Positions 43,608 to 52,583 are shown, counted from the stretch's first letter. The stretch: DNA of 61,411 nt from SIG587 sp045649505 (GCA_045649505.1 JAZRQA010000020.1:1-61411), one strand, 5' to 3'. Numbers and translations are program-made. The notes: a model not told the origin generated them from the sequence alone.

Positions 43608-44357
43608 ATGGTAGTATTAAAAACCGGCCGAGAGCTCGAGATAATGAAAGAAGCTTGCAGAATCTCGGCAGGAGCACTCAAATTGATAGGGCAGGCGGTA
43701 GAGCCCGGTGTAACCACCGGTGAGCTCGACGCTTTAGCTGAAAAGTATATTTTAAGTCAGGGTGCAAAACCCAACTTTAAAAATTATCAAGGCTATCCGG
43801 CAACTGCCTGCATATCTATAAACAACGAGGTAATTCATGGCATACCGTCAAAACAGCGGATGATCAGGGAAGGCGACATAGTAAGTGTTGACCTTGGTGC
43901 CTGTTTTGAGGGATATAACGGTGATAATGCCGCCACTTTTGCCGTAGGCGATATTTCTGCTGAGGCAAAGCGGCTGATTGACACGACCAGAGAAAGCCTG
44001 TATAAGGGCATTGAAATGGCACGTGCAGGCGGCAGGATCGGCGATATATCTCACGCTGTTCAGACCTATGTAGAAGCAGCGGGCTTCTCCGTTGTCCGTC
44101 AGTTTGTCGGTCACGGAATTGGCACAAAGCTCCATGAAGCCCCCGAAGTTCCCAATTTTGGAAATCCCGGCAGAGGCATCCGCCTGATGCCCGGTATGAC
44201 GTTGGCAATAGAGCCTATGGTAAATATAGGTTCATACGATGTCAAAACCCAGCCCGATGGCTGGACGGTTCTTACAGCAGACGGTTCATTGTCCGCCCAT
44301 TTTGAACACACTGTGGCTATTACGCCAAACGGTCCCGTAATTATGACCATTGCTTAA
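43608..44357 (+). CDS. map: Methionine aminopeptidase, type I
   Basis: A 249-residue M24 enzyme that removes the initiator Met. Metal ligands are seen in SVDLGACFEGYNGDNAATF (two Asp), VGHGIGTKLHEAP (His), IEPMVN (Glu) and HFEHTVAI (Glu). It begins four bases after adk. Confidence 0.97.
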   Translation: MVVLKTGRELEIMKEACRISAGALKLIGQAVEPGVTTGELDALAEKYILSQGAKPNFKNYQGYPATACISINNEVIHGIPSKQRMIREGDIVSVDLGACFEGYNGDNAATFAVGDISAEAKRLIDTTRESLYKGIEMARAGGRIGDISHAVQTYVEAAGFSVVRQFVGHGIGTKLHEAPEVPNFGNPGRGIRLMPGMTLAIEPMVNIGSYDVKTQPDGWTVLTADGSLSAHFEHTVAITPNGPVIMTIA

Positions 44358-44366
44358 GGTGATGTT

Positions 44367-44639
44367 ATGAAAAGGGGACAGATAGTGTATTCTACAGCGG
44401 GCCGTGATAAGGGAAGCTTTTTGATAATCGTTGAGGAAAGGAAAGACCTTCTTCTCCTTTGCGACGGAAAGCAAAGGCCGCTACAGCGACCAAAGCTAAA
44501 AAACAAAAAGCATGTTATTATTACAAACGACTGTCTTTCACAGAACCGGTTATCAGGCAACAAGTCTTTACGCCGCGCGTTGAATATTTACGCGGCAGCC
44601 AAACCAAAGGAGGAAATCTTATGTCTAAAGAAGATATGA
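44367..44639 (+). CDS. KOW-domain RNA-binding protein (L14e-like)
   Basis: A 90-residue protein with KRGQIVYSTAGRDKGSFLII, a KOW/SH3-like fold of the type found between map and infA in many Clostridia and distantly like archaeal L14e. The role is not known; binding to RNA or the ribosome is inferred from fold and place. Its last 19 bases overlap infA, in another frame. Confidence 0.85.
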   Translation: MKRGQIVYSTAGRDKGSFLIIVEERKDLLLLCDGKQRPLQRPKLKNKKHVIITNDCLSQNRLSGNKSLRRALNIYAAAKPKEEILCLKKI

Positions 44640-44839
44640 TAGAACTTGAGGGTACCGTAGTTGAAGCGATGCCAAACGCAATGTTTAAGGTAGAAATCCA
44701 GGGAGGACATATCATTCTTGCCCATATTTCGGGAAAACTGCGTATGAACTTTATACGTATCCTTCCCGGCGACAAGGTAACGGTTGAAATGTCACCCTAC
44801 GACCTGTCTAAGGGACGCATTACTTGGCGTTCAAAATAA
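44621..44839 (+). CDS. infA: Translation initiation factor IF-1
   Basis: A 72-residue OB-fold protein, EDMIELEGTVVEAMPNAMF and KLRMNFIRILPGDKV. It blocks the A site during initiation. The ATG at 44621 follows AAAGGAGG; upstream in-frame codons belong to the overlap with the KOW gene and are not used. Confidence 0.97.
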   Translation: MSKEDMIELEGTVVEAMPNAMFKVEIQGGHIILAHISGKLRMNFIRILPGDKVTVEMSPYDLSKGRITWRSK

Positions 44840-44872
44840 AACAGGGAGAAAATTTTAGGAGGTAAAATCCAA

Positions 44873-44986
44873 ATGAAAGTCAGACCTTCTGTTAAAAAAA
44901 TTTGCGAAAAATGCAAAGTAATCAAGCGCAAGGGCCGTATCATGGTAATCTGTGAGAATCCCAAGCACAAGCAGCGCCAGGGTTAA
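44873..44986 (+). CDS. rpmJ: 50S ribosomal protein L36
   Basis: A 37-residue protein, MKVRPSVKKICEKCKVIKRK to the end KHKQRQG. The zinc ligands are three Cys and one His (CEKC, C27, H32). It is the usual neighbour of infA and rpsM. TAGGAGG is upstream. Confidence 0.97.
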   Translation: MKVRPSVKKICEKCKVIKRKGRIMVICENPKHKQRQG

Positions 44987-45021
44987 GCCTTGCGCATCAG
45001 TATAATGGAGGTGCATTCCTA

Positions 45022-45390
45022 ATGGCACGTATTGCCGGTGTTGACCTTCCGAATGAGAAGAGAGTCGAAATCGGACTCACTTACATCTTCGGTATCGGTC
45101 TTACAACATCCAAAAAAATCCTTGCTGATACCGGTATCAACCCTGATACCCGCGTTAAGGATTTAACCGAGGAAGATATTTCAAAGCTGCGTGAGTACAT
45201 TGACCATAACCTTCAGGTTGAAGGTGACCGTCGTCGTACCGTTGCATTTGATATCAAGAGACTTATTGAAATTGGCAGCTATCGCGGTCTTCGTCATCGC
45301 AAGGGCCTTCCGGTAAGAGGACAGCGTTCCAAGACCAATGCCCGTACCCGTAAGGGTCCCAAGAAGACCATAGCTAACAAGAAGAAATAA
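45022..45390 (+). CDS. rpsM: 30S ribosomal protein S13
   Basis: A 122-residue protein starting MARIAGVDLPNEKRVEIGLT, with the tail LPVRGQRSKTNARTRKGPKK. It bridges the subunits and contacts P-site tRNA. Confidence 0.97.
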   Translation: MARIAGVDLPNEKRVEIGLTYIFGIGLTTSKKILADTGINPDTRVKDLTEEDISKLREYIDHNLQVEGDRRRTVAFDIKRLIEIGSYRGLRHRKGLPVRGQRSKTNARTRKGPKKTIANKKK

Positions 45391-45406
45391 GTAGGAGGAA
45401 GATAAT

Positions 45407-45805
45407 ATGGCTACTACAAAGGCTAAAACTGCTACTCGCAGACGTCGTGAAAAGAAGAATATCGAACGTGGTGCTGCCCATATCCAGTCAACCTTCAACA
45501 ATACCATCGTAACTATTTCCGATGTACAGGGCAATGTTCTCTCTTGGGCATCTGCAGGAGAACTCGGATTTAGAGGTTCCAGAAAATCCACTCCCTTTGC
45601 TGCACAGAGTGCTGCAGAAACTGCAGCTAAAGCAGCAATGGAGCATGGTCTGAAAACCGTAGAAGTATATGTTAAAGGTCCGGGTGCCGGACGTGAGGCT
45701 GCTATCCGCGCTTTACAGTCGGCAGGACTTGAGGTAACTATGATTAAAGATGTTACCCCTATCCCGCACAACGGTTGCCGTCCTCCTAAGAGAAGACGCG
45801 TATAA
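45407..45805 (+). CDS. rpsK: 30S ribosomal protein S11
   Basis: A 132-residue protein, IQSTFNNTIVTISDVQGNVL and PHNGCRPPKRRRV at the end. It lies on the platform near the E site. Confidence 0.97.
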   Translation: MATTKAKTATRRRREKKNIERGAAHIQSTFNNTIVTISDVQGNVLSWASAGELGFRGSRKSTPFAAQSAAETAAKAAMEHGLKTVEVYVKGPGAGREAAIRALQSAGLEVTMIKDVTPIPHNGCRPPKRRRV

Positions 45806-45828
45806 CCGAAATTTTGGAGGTGTATTAA

Positions 45829-46455
45829 ATGGCTAGATATACCGGAGCAGTATGCAGACTGTGCCGCCGTGAGGGACAGAAACTGTTCTTAAAGGGCGAA
45901 CGCTGCTATTCCGAAAAATGCTCTATTGCTGTCCGTGCTTACGCACCCGGTCAGCACGGTCAGGGCAGAAAGAAATCATCCGAATACGGCTTGCAGCTTC
46001 GTGCTAAGCAAAAAGCAAGACGTTTCTATGGTGTTCAGGAAGGTCAGTTCCGTCACTATTTTGAAATGGCTGAAAGAAAACAGGGTGTTACAGGTGAAAA
46101 CCTGTTAAGAATCCTTGAAAGCCGCCTTGATAACGTTGTTTATCGTGTAGGCTTTGCTTCTTCCAGAGCCGAAGCAAGACAGCTTGTAGGTCACGGTCAT
46201 TTCGAAGTAAACGGCAGCCGCGTTGACATCGCTTCCTACCTCCTTCGCGCAGGTGACGTTGTTTCTATCTGCGAGAAGAGCAAGGGCAGTGAGAAGATAA
46301 AGGCTGTGCTTGAAGCAAATGCTTCTAAGCCCGTTCCCCAGTGGACGGATGTTGACCGTGAGAAACTCGAAGCAAAGGTAGTTGCGCTGCCTGAGCGCGA
46401 TCAGATTGATGCTCCCGTTGAAGAGCAGCTTATCGTCGAGTTCTACTCTAAGTAA
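45829..46455 (+). CDS. rpsD: 30S ribosomal protein S4
   Basis: A 208-residue primary assembly protein. It keeps a four-Cys zinc site (CRLCRREG, then CYSEKC) and an S4 domain (ESRLDNVVYRVGFASSRAEA). Its location between rpsK and rpoA is typical of Clostridia, unlike Bacillus, where it is elsewhere. Confidence 0.97.
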   Translation: MARYTGAVCRLCRREGQKLFLKGERCYSEKCSIAVRAYAPGQHGQGRKKSSEYGLQLRAKQKARRFYGVQEGQFRHYFEMAERKQGVTGENLLRILESRLDNVVYRVGFASSRAEARQLVGHGHFEVNGSRVDIASYLLRAGDVVSICEKSKGSEKIKAVLEANASKPVPQWTDVDREKLEAKVVALPERDQIDAPVEEQLIVEFYSK

Positions 46456-46540
46456 TAAGAACACAAAAACCTGCCCAATATCATCCGTACTGTTTATTGG
46501 GAAAAAACAAAATTATTGTGCGGAGAAATGGAGCTTTTAA

Positions 46541-47494
46541 ATGATAGAGATTGAAAAGCCCAGAATTGAAACGCTGGATTTATCGGCTGACGGCACATAT
46601 GGAAAATTCGTTATGGAACCGCTGGAGCGCGGTTATGCAACAACACTGGGTAACAGTATGCGCAGAGTTCTTCTCTCTACTCTCCCCGGTGCCGCTGTAA
46701 CCACCGTTAAGATTGACGGTGTTGTTCATGAATTTTCTACCATCCCAGGTGTTAAGGAGGATGTAACAGAAATCATCCTTAATCTCAAGGGTTTAATCCC
46801 GAAACTGCACACAGATGCTCAGGATAAACGCATCTATATTGAAGCAGAAGGTCCCTGTGTGGTTACCGGTGCTTCGATTAAGTCTGATTCGGAGGTTGAG
46901 ATCCTTAACCCCGACCTCTATATCGCTACATTGGACAACGGTGCAAAGCTCAATATGGAAATGACCGTTGACCGTGGCAGAGGTTATGTACCGGCTGACC
47001 AGAATAAGCCTGCACAGGCAGTTATCGGCGTAATACCGATCGACTCCATCTACACACCTGTAGTTAAGGCAAACTTTTCTGTGGACAATACCCGTGTAGG
47101 CCATGTAACCGATAAGGGTCGCCTCACTTTAGAGGTATGGACAAACGGTTCCATTAAGGCAAATGAGGCTGTGTCCCTTTCCGCTAAGATTCTTATGGAG
47201 CACTTTGAGTTGTTCCTCAATCTTACTGAGGGCGTCAGCGAAGGCGAAAGCTTTATGTCCGAAAAGGGCGACAGCGCTAAGGAAAAGGTTCTCGATATGA
47301 CTATTGAAGAACTTGACCTTTCCGTTCGTAGCTTTAACTGCTTGAAGAGAGCAGGCATCAACACGGTTGAGGACCTCATCAATAAGACCGAAGAGGATAT
47401 GATGAAGGTTAGAAATCTTGGCCGTAAATCACTTGAAGAGGTTATTGCAAAGCTTCAGTCATTTGGCTTTACCCTCAGCAGTGAAGAAGAATAA
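46541..47494 (+). CDS. rpoA: DNA-directed RNA polymerase subunit alpha
   Basis: A 317-residue protein. The N-terminal dimer domain has EPLERGYATTLGNSMRRVLL, and the C-terminal domain (about 245-310) has LDLSVRSFNCLKRAGINTVE and VRNLGRKSLEEV, which contact UP elements and activators. An 85-base gap with a CCCAATA/TATTGGG hairpin separates it from rpsD. Confidence 0.97.
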   Translation: MIEIEKPRIETLDLSADGTYGKFVMEPLERGYATTLGNSMRRVLLSTLPGAAVTTVKIDGVVHEFSTIPGVKEDVTEIILNLKGLIPKLHTDAQDKRIYIEAEGPCVVTGASIKSDSEVEILNPDLYIATLDNGAKLNMEMTVDRGRGYVPADQNKPAQAVIGVIPIDSIYTPVVKANFSVDNTRVGHVTDKGRLTLEVWTNGSIKANEAVSLSAKILMEHFELFLNLTEGVSEGESFMSEKGDSAKEKVLDMTIEELDLSVRSFNCLKRAGINTVEDLINKTEEDMMKVRNLGRKSLEEVIAKLQSFGFTLSSEEE

Positions 47495-47517
47495 TCACCA
47501 GTAAGGAGTGAACATCA

Positions 47518-47859
47518 ATGCCCGGAACAAGAAAGCTTGGAAGAACCAGCGATCATAGAACTGCAATGCTCAGAGCAATGGTAACCTTTTTGTTCGAGAA
47601 CGGCAAAATAGAGACTACCGTTACCCGCGCTAAGGAAGTTCGTTCAATGGCAGAGAAGTATATTACACTCGCTAAGGATAGCAGCCTGCACAGCAAGCGT
47701 CAGGCTATGGCATTCATCACTAAGGAGGATGTTGTAAACAAGCTTTACAACGAGATTGCTCCTAAGTACGCTGACCGTAACGGCGGTTACTGCCGTATCA
47801 TTAAGACCGGTCCCCGTCGCGGTGATGCTGCTGAAATGGCTATTATTGAGTTAATGTAA
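47518..47859 (+). CDS. rplQ: 50S ribosomal protein L17
   Basis: A 113-residue protein starting MPGTRKLGRTSDHRTAMLRA. Last gene of the superoperon, followed by a long hairpin. Confidence 0.97.
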   Translation: MPGTRKLGRTSDHRTAMLRAMVTFLFENGKIETTVTRAKEVRSMAEKYITLAKDSSLHSKRQAMAFITKEDVVNKLYNEIAPKYADRNGGYCRIIKTGPRRGDAAEMAIIELM

Positions 47860-47876
47860 TCTCAAAAAAGATAATA

Positions 47877-47934
47877 TTTTAGTCCTCTCATTGCAAGTCC
47901 CTTCCGGGCCATACAATGCGGGGACTAAAATTTT
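47877..47934 (+). terminator. Long hairpin after rplQ, terminator or L17 downstream element
   Basis: TTTTAGTCC pairs with GGACTAAAA, with inner CATTG/CAATG and CCC/GGG stems split by internal loops, then TTTT. It is longer and more structured than the other terminators in the window. A conserved RNA called the L17 downstream element is known after rplQ in some Firmicutes; whether this is a member cannot be decided by eye. Confidence 0.6.
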
Positions 47935-47986
47935 ACCATAGGCGCTTAGCTAAAATATTAACGTGCTTTATTTTCCAAAAAAACAC

Positions 47987-48015
47987 TTGACATAAAGCAG
48001 CATTTAAAATATAAT
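47987..48015 (+). promoter_or_regulatory. Promoter of the tRNA-Leu gene
   Basis: Consensus TTGACA, 17-bp spacer, consensus TATAAT. Confidence 0.88.
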
Positions 48016-48029
48016 ATTATTCAGTATCC

Positions 48030-48116
48030 GCCGCTGTGGTGGAATAGGCAGACACAAGGGACTTAAAATCCCTCGTTGGCGACAACGTACCGGTTCAAGT
48101 CCGGTCAGCGGCACCA
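48030..48116 (+). tRNA. tRNA-Leu (anticodon TAA)
   Basis: 87 bases with encoded CCA. The acceptor stem GCCGCTG pairs with CAGCGGC. The anticodon arm GGGAC-TTAAAAT-CCC carries TAA. The long variable arm expected of class II tRNA-Leu is present (GTTGGCGACAAC), and the T arm has GGTTCAAGTCC. Its own strong promoter and a terminator bracket it. Accessory genes begin directly downstream. Confidence 0.97.
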
Positions 48117-48124
48117 AAGCATTC

Positions 48125-48175
48125 AAACCCGAACCTTTTACCGATTGGTGAAACGTTCGGGTTTGTTGTTTTCTT
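48125..48175 (+). terminator. Terminator of the tRNA-Leu transcript
   Basis: AAACCCGAAC and GTTCGGGTTT enclose a second stem (TTTACC/GGTGAAA), followed by a T-rich run. Confidence 0.85.
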
Positions 48176-48202
48176 AAAAGATGTTAAATAGCCTTTGTTT
48201 GT

Positions 48203-48233
48203 GGCAGTACAGAGTATTCGGCTCTGTACTGCC
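48203..48233. repeat. Perfect 12-bp inverted repeat
   Basis: GGCAGTACAGAG, seven bases, then its exact complement, followed by CTTCTTCG. The tail is too poor in T for a standard terminator. It lies between the tRNA terminator and the small ORF; the role is unknown. Confidence 0.6.
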
Positions 48234-48277
48234 TCTTCTTCGTTTCAATGAATTCCGTACATGAAAGGAGAATTGAA

Positions 48278-48436
48278 ATGAAGATTTTTAAAACGATTGT
48301 ATTAGCATTAATGATAGCAATTACTTTACAGACTGGATATTTCGCTTTATTGTATAAAGTTGAAATAGCGACAGGTGCTTTTCTTATATGCTTAGGTTTA
48401 ACATTGTTTGTTGCTAGTGATGGCAACCTAAAATAA
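48278..48436 (+). CDS. Small membrane protein, unknown
   Basis: A 52-residue protein with two hydrophobic stretches (about 4-24 and 29-46), a short Lys-rich start MKIFKTIV and a polar end ASDGNLK. AAAGGAG lies eight bases before the ATG, and a terminator follows, which supports a real gene. It is not recognised. It sits convergent to the UvrD-like helicase gene at the edge of the accessory region. It could be a small toxin, a membrane adaptor or a remnant. Confidence 0.6.
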   Translation: MKIFKTIVLALMIAITLQTGYFALLYKVEIATGAFLICLGLTLFVASDGNLK

Positions 48437-48480
48437 AATAGAAGCATGTGACAAAATAAATGCCTCATGCTTCTATTTTT
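48437..48480. terminator. Terminator between the small ORF and the helicase operon
   Basis: AATAGAAGCATG and its complement, with T5 on the plus side and an A-rich run on the other; likely bidirectional. Confidence 0.82.
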
Positions 48481-48486
48481 ATAAAT

Positions 48487-50442
48487 CTAAAGTGTATCTC
48501 CTACAGAAAAACCTATCGCTTCGACTTTCTCTATAAATTCTTTTTTGAAGTTACTAATTTTTGTTTCATCAACATAGATAAGTAAGTTTTTTCTTGCACG
48601 AGAACAACCTACATAAAATAGTTTATATGCAGTTAATATTCCTTCAACTTTTGAAACCTTAAACACTTTTCTAGCATTAGTAACATTAGGTTTACTATTA
48701 AATACTAGAAAGTCCTTTTGGTAAATTGATTCAAAGATTTTATTATCTTTATACTTTTCTAAAATAAATTCACAGTATTGTTTTAAAGTGTCCGAGCACC
48801 CTGCGTATATATCTTTTGTTAAATCATTAATTTTTAATCCTATTTTGCTTTCAAGTTCAGTTATTATGTGAACAAATGAATAATAAAAATCTTCAAATTC
48901 AGGAAGTGAAAAATCAAGTTTAGACCAAAGTTCAAAAAAAGAATACATCCTTACATTAGGGTTATTGTTGCTATCGTTTGAAACAAAAATTACTGATGTG
49001 TGACTTTCACCTTTAACTCCGTGCTGTGTAGATATGTAAGGATTGTTTAAATATGCTGATAGATTTTTAACTTCAACAAAAGAAATATCAAACACATTGG
49101 TATATTCTGAGTTTTCATATAGCTTGTTTGTAAAATCTTCTTTCAATATACCTAATTGCTCAAAACCATCTATGAGATTTTTAACAGAACTTTCTTCATC
49201 ATCATAGATTGCTTTCAAAAAATCAAATTTTTCCTTTAATGATTTCTTATCGTTATGATGCTGTAAGTTAAGCGAAGATGCATTAAAGTATTTTATTTGC
49301 CGTTTGCATGTTGAAATAACAGAGCCATAGTTCCCGTTGGAATATAGCGTAAAAATCTTATCAATGAAGAATAAGAATTTCATAAGTATATCTGGATTGT
49401 CATCGGATAAGTCTGACAAAACATCAGATGGAGTATATTTTTTCCCAAATGAATACATCTCCATATTATTGTAGCACTCATAAAGATTGAGTGCACCAAT
49501 CTCACCATACTTCTCCTTATTCATCAAGTACAAAGTCAGAATTTGGGGGAACTTATTTTGTGCTAGTGCGATAATATCTTTGGGATGTGAGTTTATTATG
49601 ATCTTAGGTGAAATATCGGGTTCAACATTCTTGTTGTCTTCTGATGGTTTTTGAATAAACTCGTCAGAATTATATATGTTGTTTAATATTGTTATAATCT
49701 TTCCAATAGATCGGTGGTTAGTTTCCAACCTTTGAGAAACATCAAATTCCTTAAAACTCTCTTCAAAAGATCCATCATAATTGTGATATATTTGTTGCAT
49801 TCTATCTCCCAACAAATATAGCTTTACATCGGTTTGGTTTTTTACAGCGTTATAGAACATTTTTAATACGTATGCAGATGTATCTTGATATTCATCGATA
49901 AAGATATAATTATATTTGTTTCTTATTTTTCTCAGTATCACGGGGTATTTTTCCGTTAATAAATATGCAAACATTAACAAATCATCGTGTGATAATCTTC
50001 CGGAGTAAAGGGATGTAAAAGGAGTTTCACCGTACGATAGTTCGATTAACTTTTCCTTAATAATGTCAACAGATAAGCTTCCAAACTTCTCAATGTAATA
50101 TTGGTTGCTTTCGGTGATTTTTTCATCGTTTTCAGCATTTTTAATTCTATTGCTTATTTTTTCTCCATACAAAGTCCAATATAGATCAAGTGCTTCTTTT
50201 TGAGCGAAAAACGGTTTGATCAATTCATGAATATATGAGTGTATTGTGCTAACATAAATATTCGAACTATCTAAATCTTTTTTTAATTCTTCGGCAGCTC
50301 TATTCGTATAAGTAATACACAATACTTTACTTTCCGGATATCTCAAATAAATATCTTTTAAATAATTTCTAATGCTGGTAGTTTTGCCACTACCAGCAGG
50401 TGCATTTATAAGAAATTTATTATTTATTGTTGCATTAACCAT
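48487..50442 (-). CDS. UvrD/Rep-like SF1A helicase (GajB-like)
   Basis: A 651-residue helicase with all main motifs: I APAGSGKTTS (about 14-23), Ia TYTNRAAEEL, Ic STIHSYIHEL, II FIDEYQDTS, III LLGDRMQQI, IV LETNHRS, V STQHGVKGESHT and VI YVGCSRARKNLLI. The order and motifs suggest an intact 3'-5' translocase. It overlaps the OLD-family gene by 19 bases. OLD nuclease plus UvrD helicase is the make-up of Gabija (GajA-GajB) and of class 2 OLD systems in general. It is larger than usual GajB (about 500 residues), with a longer middle part. AAGAAGGGA precedes the ATG. AT-rich like its neighbours. Confidence 0.88.
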   Translation of the reverse strand: MVNATINNKFLINAPAGSGKTTSIRNYLKDIYLRYPESKVLCITYTNRAAEELKKDLDSSNIYVSTIHSYIHELIKPFFAQKEALDLYWTLYGEKISNRIKNAENDEKITESNQYYIEKFGSLSVDIIKEKLIELSYGETPFTSLYSGRLSHDDLLMFAYLLTEKYPVILRKIRNKYNYIFIDEYQDTSAYVLKMFYNAVKNQTDVKLYLLGDRMQQIYHNYDGSFEESFKEFDVSQRLETNHRSIGKIITILNNIYNSDEFIQKPSEDNKNVEPDISPKIIINSHPKDIIALAQNKFPQILTLYLMNKEKYGEIGALNLYECYNNMEMYSFGKKYTPSDVLSDLSDDNPDILMKFLFFIDKIFTLYSNGNYGSVISTCKRQIKYFNASSLNLQHHNDKKSLKEKFDFLKAIYDDEESSVKNLIDGFEQLGILKEDFTNKLYENSEYTNVFDISFVEVKNLSAYLNNPYISTQHGVKGESHTSVIFVSNDSNNNPNVRMYSFFELWSKLDFSLPEFEDFYYSFVHIITELESKIGLKINDLTKDIYAGCSDTLKQYCEFILEKYKDNKIFESIYQKDFLVFNSKPNVTNARKVFKVSKVEGILTAYKLFYVGCSRARKNLLIYVDETKISNFKKEFIEKVEAIGFSVGDTL

Positions 50443-52565
50443 AATAATCCCTTCTTAATATATTGGGGTAACATTTTTTCTTCTTGTCCACTTAAAATAA
50501 CGGAGTACATAAAATCAGTTTTGTTTCCTTTAGTTGATTTTACAATATCTCTAATGGAAAATTCGCTGTCTTCTTCACCGTCTCTGTTATTTGGTATAGA
50601 AAAACTCAATTTGTTATCCTTTCTGATTGTTTTCCAATCGCTACGCTTTAGAGTGTGAAAAACATCTTTATTTAGTAGTTTAGCAAGCATAGCCTCTTCC
50701 AACGTACGTGCCGTACTCTCTTCATCCTGATATGTAATGCATATTAAATCGTCTATAACAATATCATCCATCGCAGATTGCAATGCGTATAATTCTTTTA
50801 TCGTAGGTGTCTGATATGCTTCTGATTCAGATTTTTGACGGAGTGCTTTATGAAACGCATTTATTGTTGCATTTGTGCTCCTGGATTCTTTTGCCACTTC
50901 AAAAGTGGTTGCACTTTTATCATAATCTAAATCAGTGATTATTAAGGATTTAATTTTGAGCTTTTCTAAGATTTTCAGATAGTTAAAGGCGTATGCCCCA
51001 CCAACTTGAATAAACGCAATATAATTGTTATTAAGTGAGGAAAATGTAGGTAAATTTATAAGTTTACGAATATAAAGCCGCTCTGTATCTCCCTCATATA
51101 GAACAACTTTATCTGCAAATATTAGTTCTGAATAACCTATTTCAAAAAACCAATCGAAGAAATTTTCGAGGAGATAGTCAGTTTCGTTTTCCGCACAGAT
51201 TGTTTTTTGCCCTTCGATTTTTCTTTTAAATTCGCTCAAATCGAAAAGTTCACTTTTTGATTTTTCAGTTTGTCTAATAACTCTTAAGCTATTTAAACCT
51301 ACCGATCTAGCAATTTCGTTAGAATGAGTTGTAATGAGCCCTTGTAACCCTTTGTCTGTATAATATTTATTAAGAAAGCAGATAAATACGTTCTGCATTT
51401 GTGGGTGCATATGTGCCTCAGGCTCTTCAATAAAGAAAACATTAACTTTCTTTTTATCTATTGAACTTATAAATTCTTCTAACCTTATGTGCAAATATAT
51501 CAAATTACTAAATCCTAGCCCTTGTGAATTTTCGTTCAATAACAGACCATCTATATCGTATTTGGCACGAGTTATTTTCTTGATAAAATCATTTACATCA
51601 TCCTCGTCGACATCCATTTCAAGCAACAATTTGCCTATATGCCCTCCACTTGTCTTTGCAACATCTTGTATTGTAGTATCAAGAGATTTTATAGATGAAT
51701 TCTGCATTTTTGCTTTTGCATCTGATTTATCGATTTGCTCTAATAACATATCGGGAAGTTTTTTTGTAGTGGCAATCCAAGATTCATCATTCTTAAGTAG
51801 TGATATTACCCGTTTGCTAATACCTTTTGATACGTCTTTTTCATTATCATCAAGATCTCTTCTTACGGCATCAATGTTTTCAAAATTAAATAACTTTTTA
51901 AAGTTGGGCAATTCAATTGAATTAAGATTTTTATACTCTTCGTTACAGTAATAACATTTTTCGTTCAAACAACCGCAATATAATTTTAGAAGTTCTTCTT
52001 TAATGAAATAGGTTTTGGTATCTTTTTCTTTGCAGTCTGGATTTTCAATATCTTCTATTCTAGATTTGATTTTATCATAACGGTCATTAAGTATTCTTTC
52101 AAATGCACTTAAGCTTGGCTCGTAAGTATATACAAAATAGAAGGAATGTTTTGTTTCATCCAAATCCATAAGGTAATCTACAAAATCTTGGATATCATCA
52201 TTTTCCGGAGTATAATCCACTTCAATTTTTGCATTAAAAGTATCAATAATGTAATCGCTTAAAAATTCGTTATCTGCAGAAATAGCATTGATTATTTGAG
52301 AAACGCCTTCTTCTTTTGCATGTTCTAACATCACATCACTGAAGATCGGCAAAATTTTATTTACCCAAAGCACAGAAAGACCAGTAGGGATATCACTGTA
52401 TTTAAAGACAAATTTGCTTTCGTTAAATATTCCCTTCAAAACAGATATTAACGTGGTTTTTCCGCTATTGTTAGGACCTGCTAAAACCGTCAAACCATTT
52501 TGGAAATTCAATTCAATATGAGACAGTTGCCTATAGTTTGAAACTTCAATTCTTTTTAAAAACAT
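50424..52565 (-). CDS. OLD-family ATPase with TOPRIM nuclease domain (GajA-like)
   Basis: A 713-residue protein. The ABC-type ATPase has Walker A GPNNSGKTT (30-38), a signature-like segment NSQGLGFSNL (345-354), Walker B VFFIEEPEAHMHP (376-388) and H-loop TTHS (412-415). The C-terminal TOPRIM domain has YEGDTE (490-495) and TDLDYD (544-549), the metal-binding acidic residues. A four-Cys cluster, CGCLNEKCYYC (197-207), lies inside the coiled insert between the ATPase lobes; GajA proteins are not generally known for this. The gene starts 18 bases after the nuclease gene ends and overlaps the helicase gene. GajA nicks or cuts DNA when nucleotides are depleted; that role here is inferred. Confidence 0.88.
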   Translation of the reverse strand: MFLKRIEVSNYRQLSHIELNFQNGLTVLAGPNNSGKTTLISVLKGIFNESKFVFKYSDIPTGLSVLWVNKILPIFSDVMLEHAKEEGVSQIINAISADNEFLSDYIIDTFNAKIEVDYTPENDDIQDFVDYLMDLDETKHSFYFVYTYEPSLSAFERILNDRYDKIKSRIEDIENPDCKEKDTKTYFIKEELLKLYCGCLNEKCYYCNEEYKNLNSIELPNFKKLFNFENIDAVRRDLDDNEKDVSKGISKRVISLLKNDESWIATTKKLPDMLLEQIDKSDAKAKMQNSSIKSLDTTIQDVAKTSGGHIGKLLLEMDVDEDDVNDFIKKITRAKYDIDGLLLNENSQGLGFSNLIYLHIRLEEFISSIDKKKVNVFFIEEPEAHMHPQMQNVFICFLNKYYTDKGLQGLITTHSNEIARSVGLNSLRVIRQTEKSKSELFDLSEFKRKIEGQKTICAENETDYLLENFFDWFFEIGYSELIFADKVVLYEGDTERLYIRKLINLPTFSSLNNNYIAFIQVGGAYAFNYLKILEKLKIKSLIITDLDYDKSATTFEVAKESRSTNATINAFHKALRQKSESEAYQTPTIKELYALQSAMDDIVIDDLICITYQDEESTARTLEEAMLAKLLNKDVFHTLKRSDWKTIRKDNKLSFSIPNNRDGEEDSEFSIRDIVKSTKGNKTDFMYSVILSGQEEKMLPQYIKKGLLWLMQQ

Positions 52566-52583
52566 ATAATTTCAACCTCTAAT

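Noticed and set aside
45181..45771. A 196-codon minus-strand frame opposite rpsM-rpsK
   Set aside because: It covers two certain ribosomal genes and the gap between them; its composition mirrors their codon use.
48487..52565. RecBCD/AddAB-type repair helicase-nuclease
   Set aside because: The ATPase has OLD/TOPRIM motifs and not a RecB-type nuclease, and the helicase lacks the AddA/RecB size and C-terminal nuclease domain.
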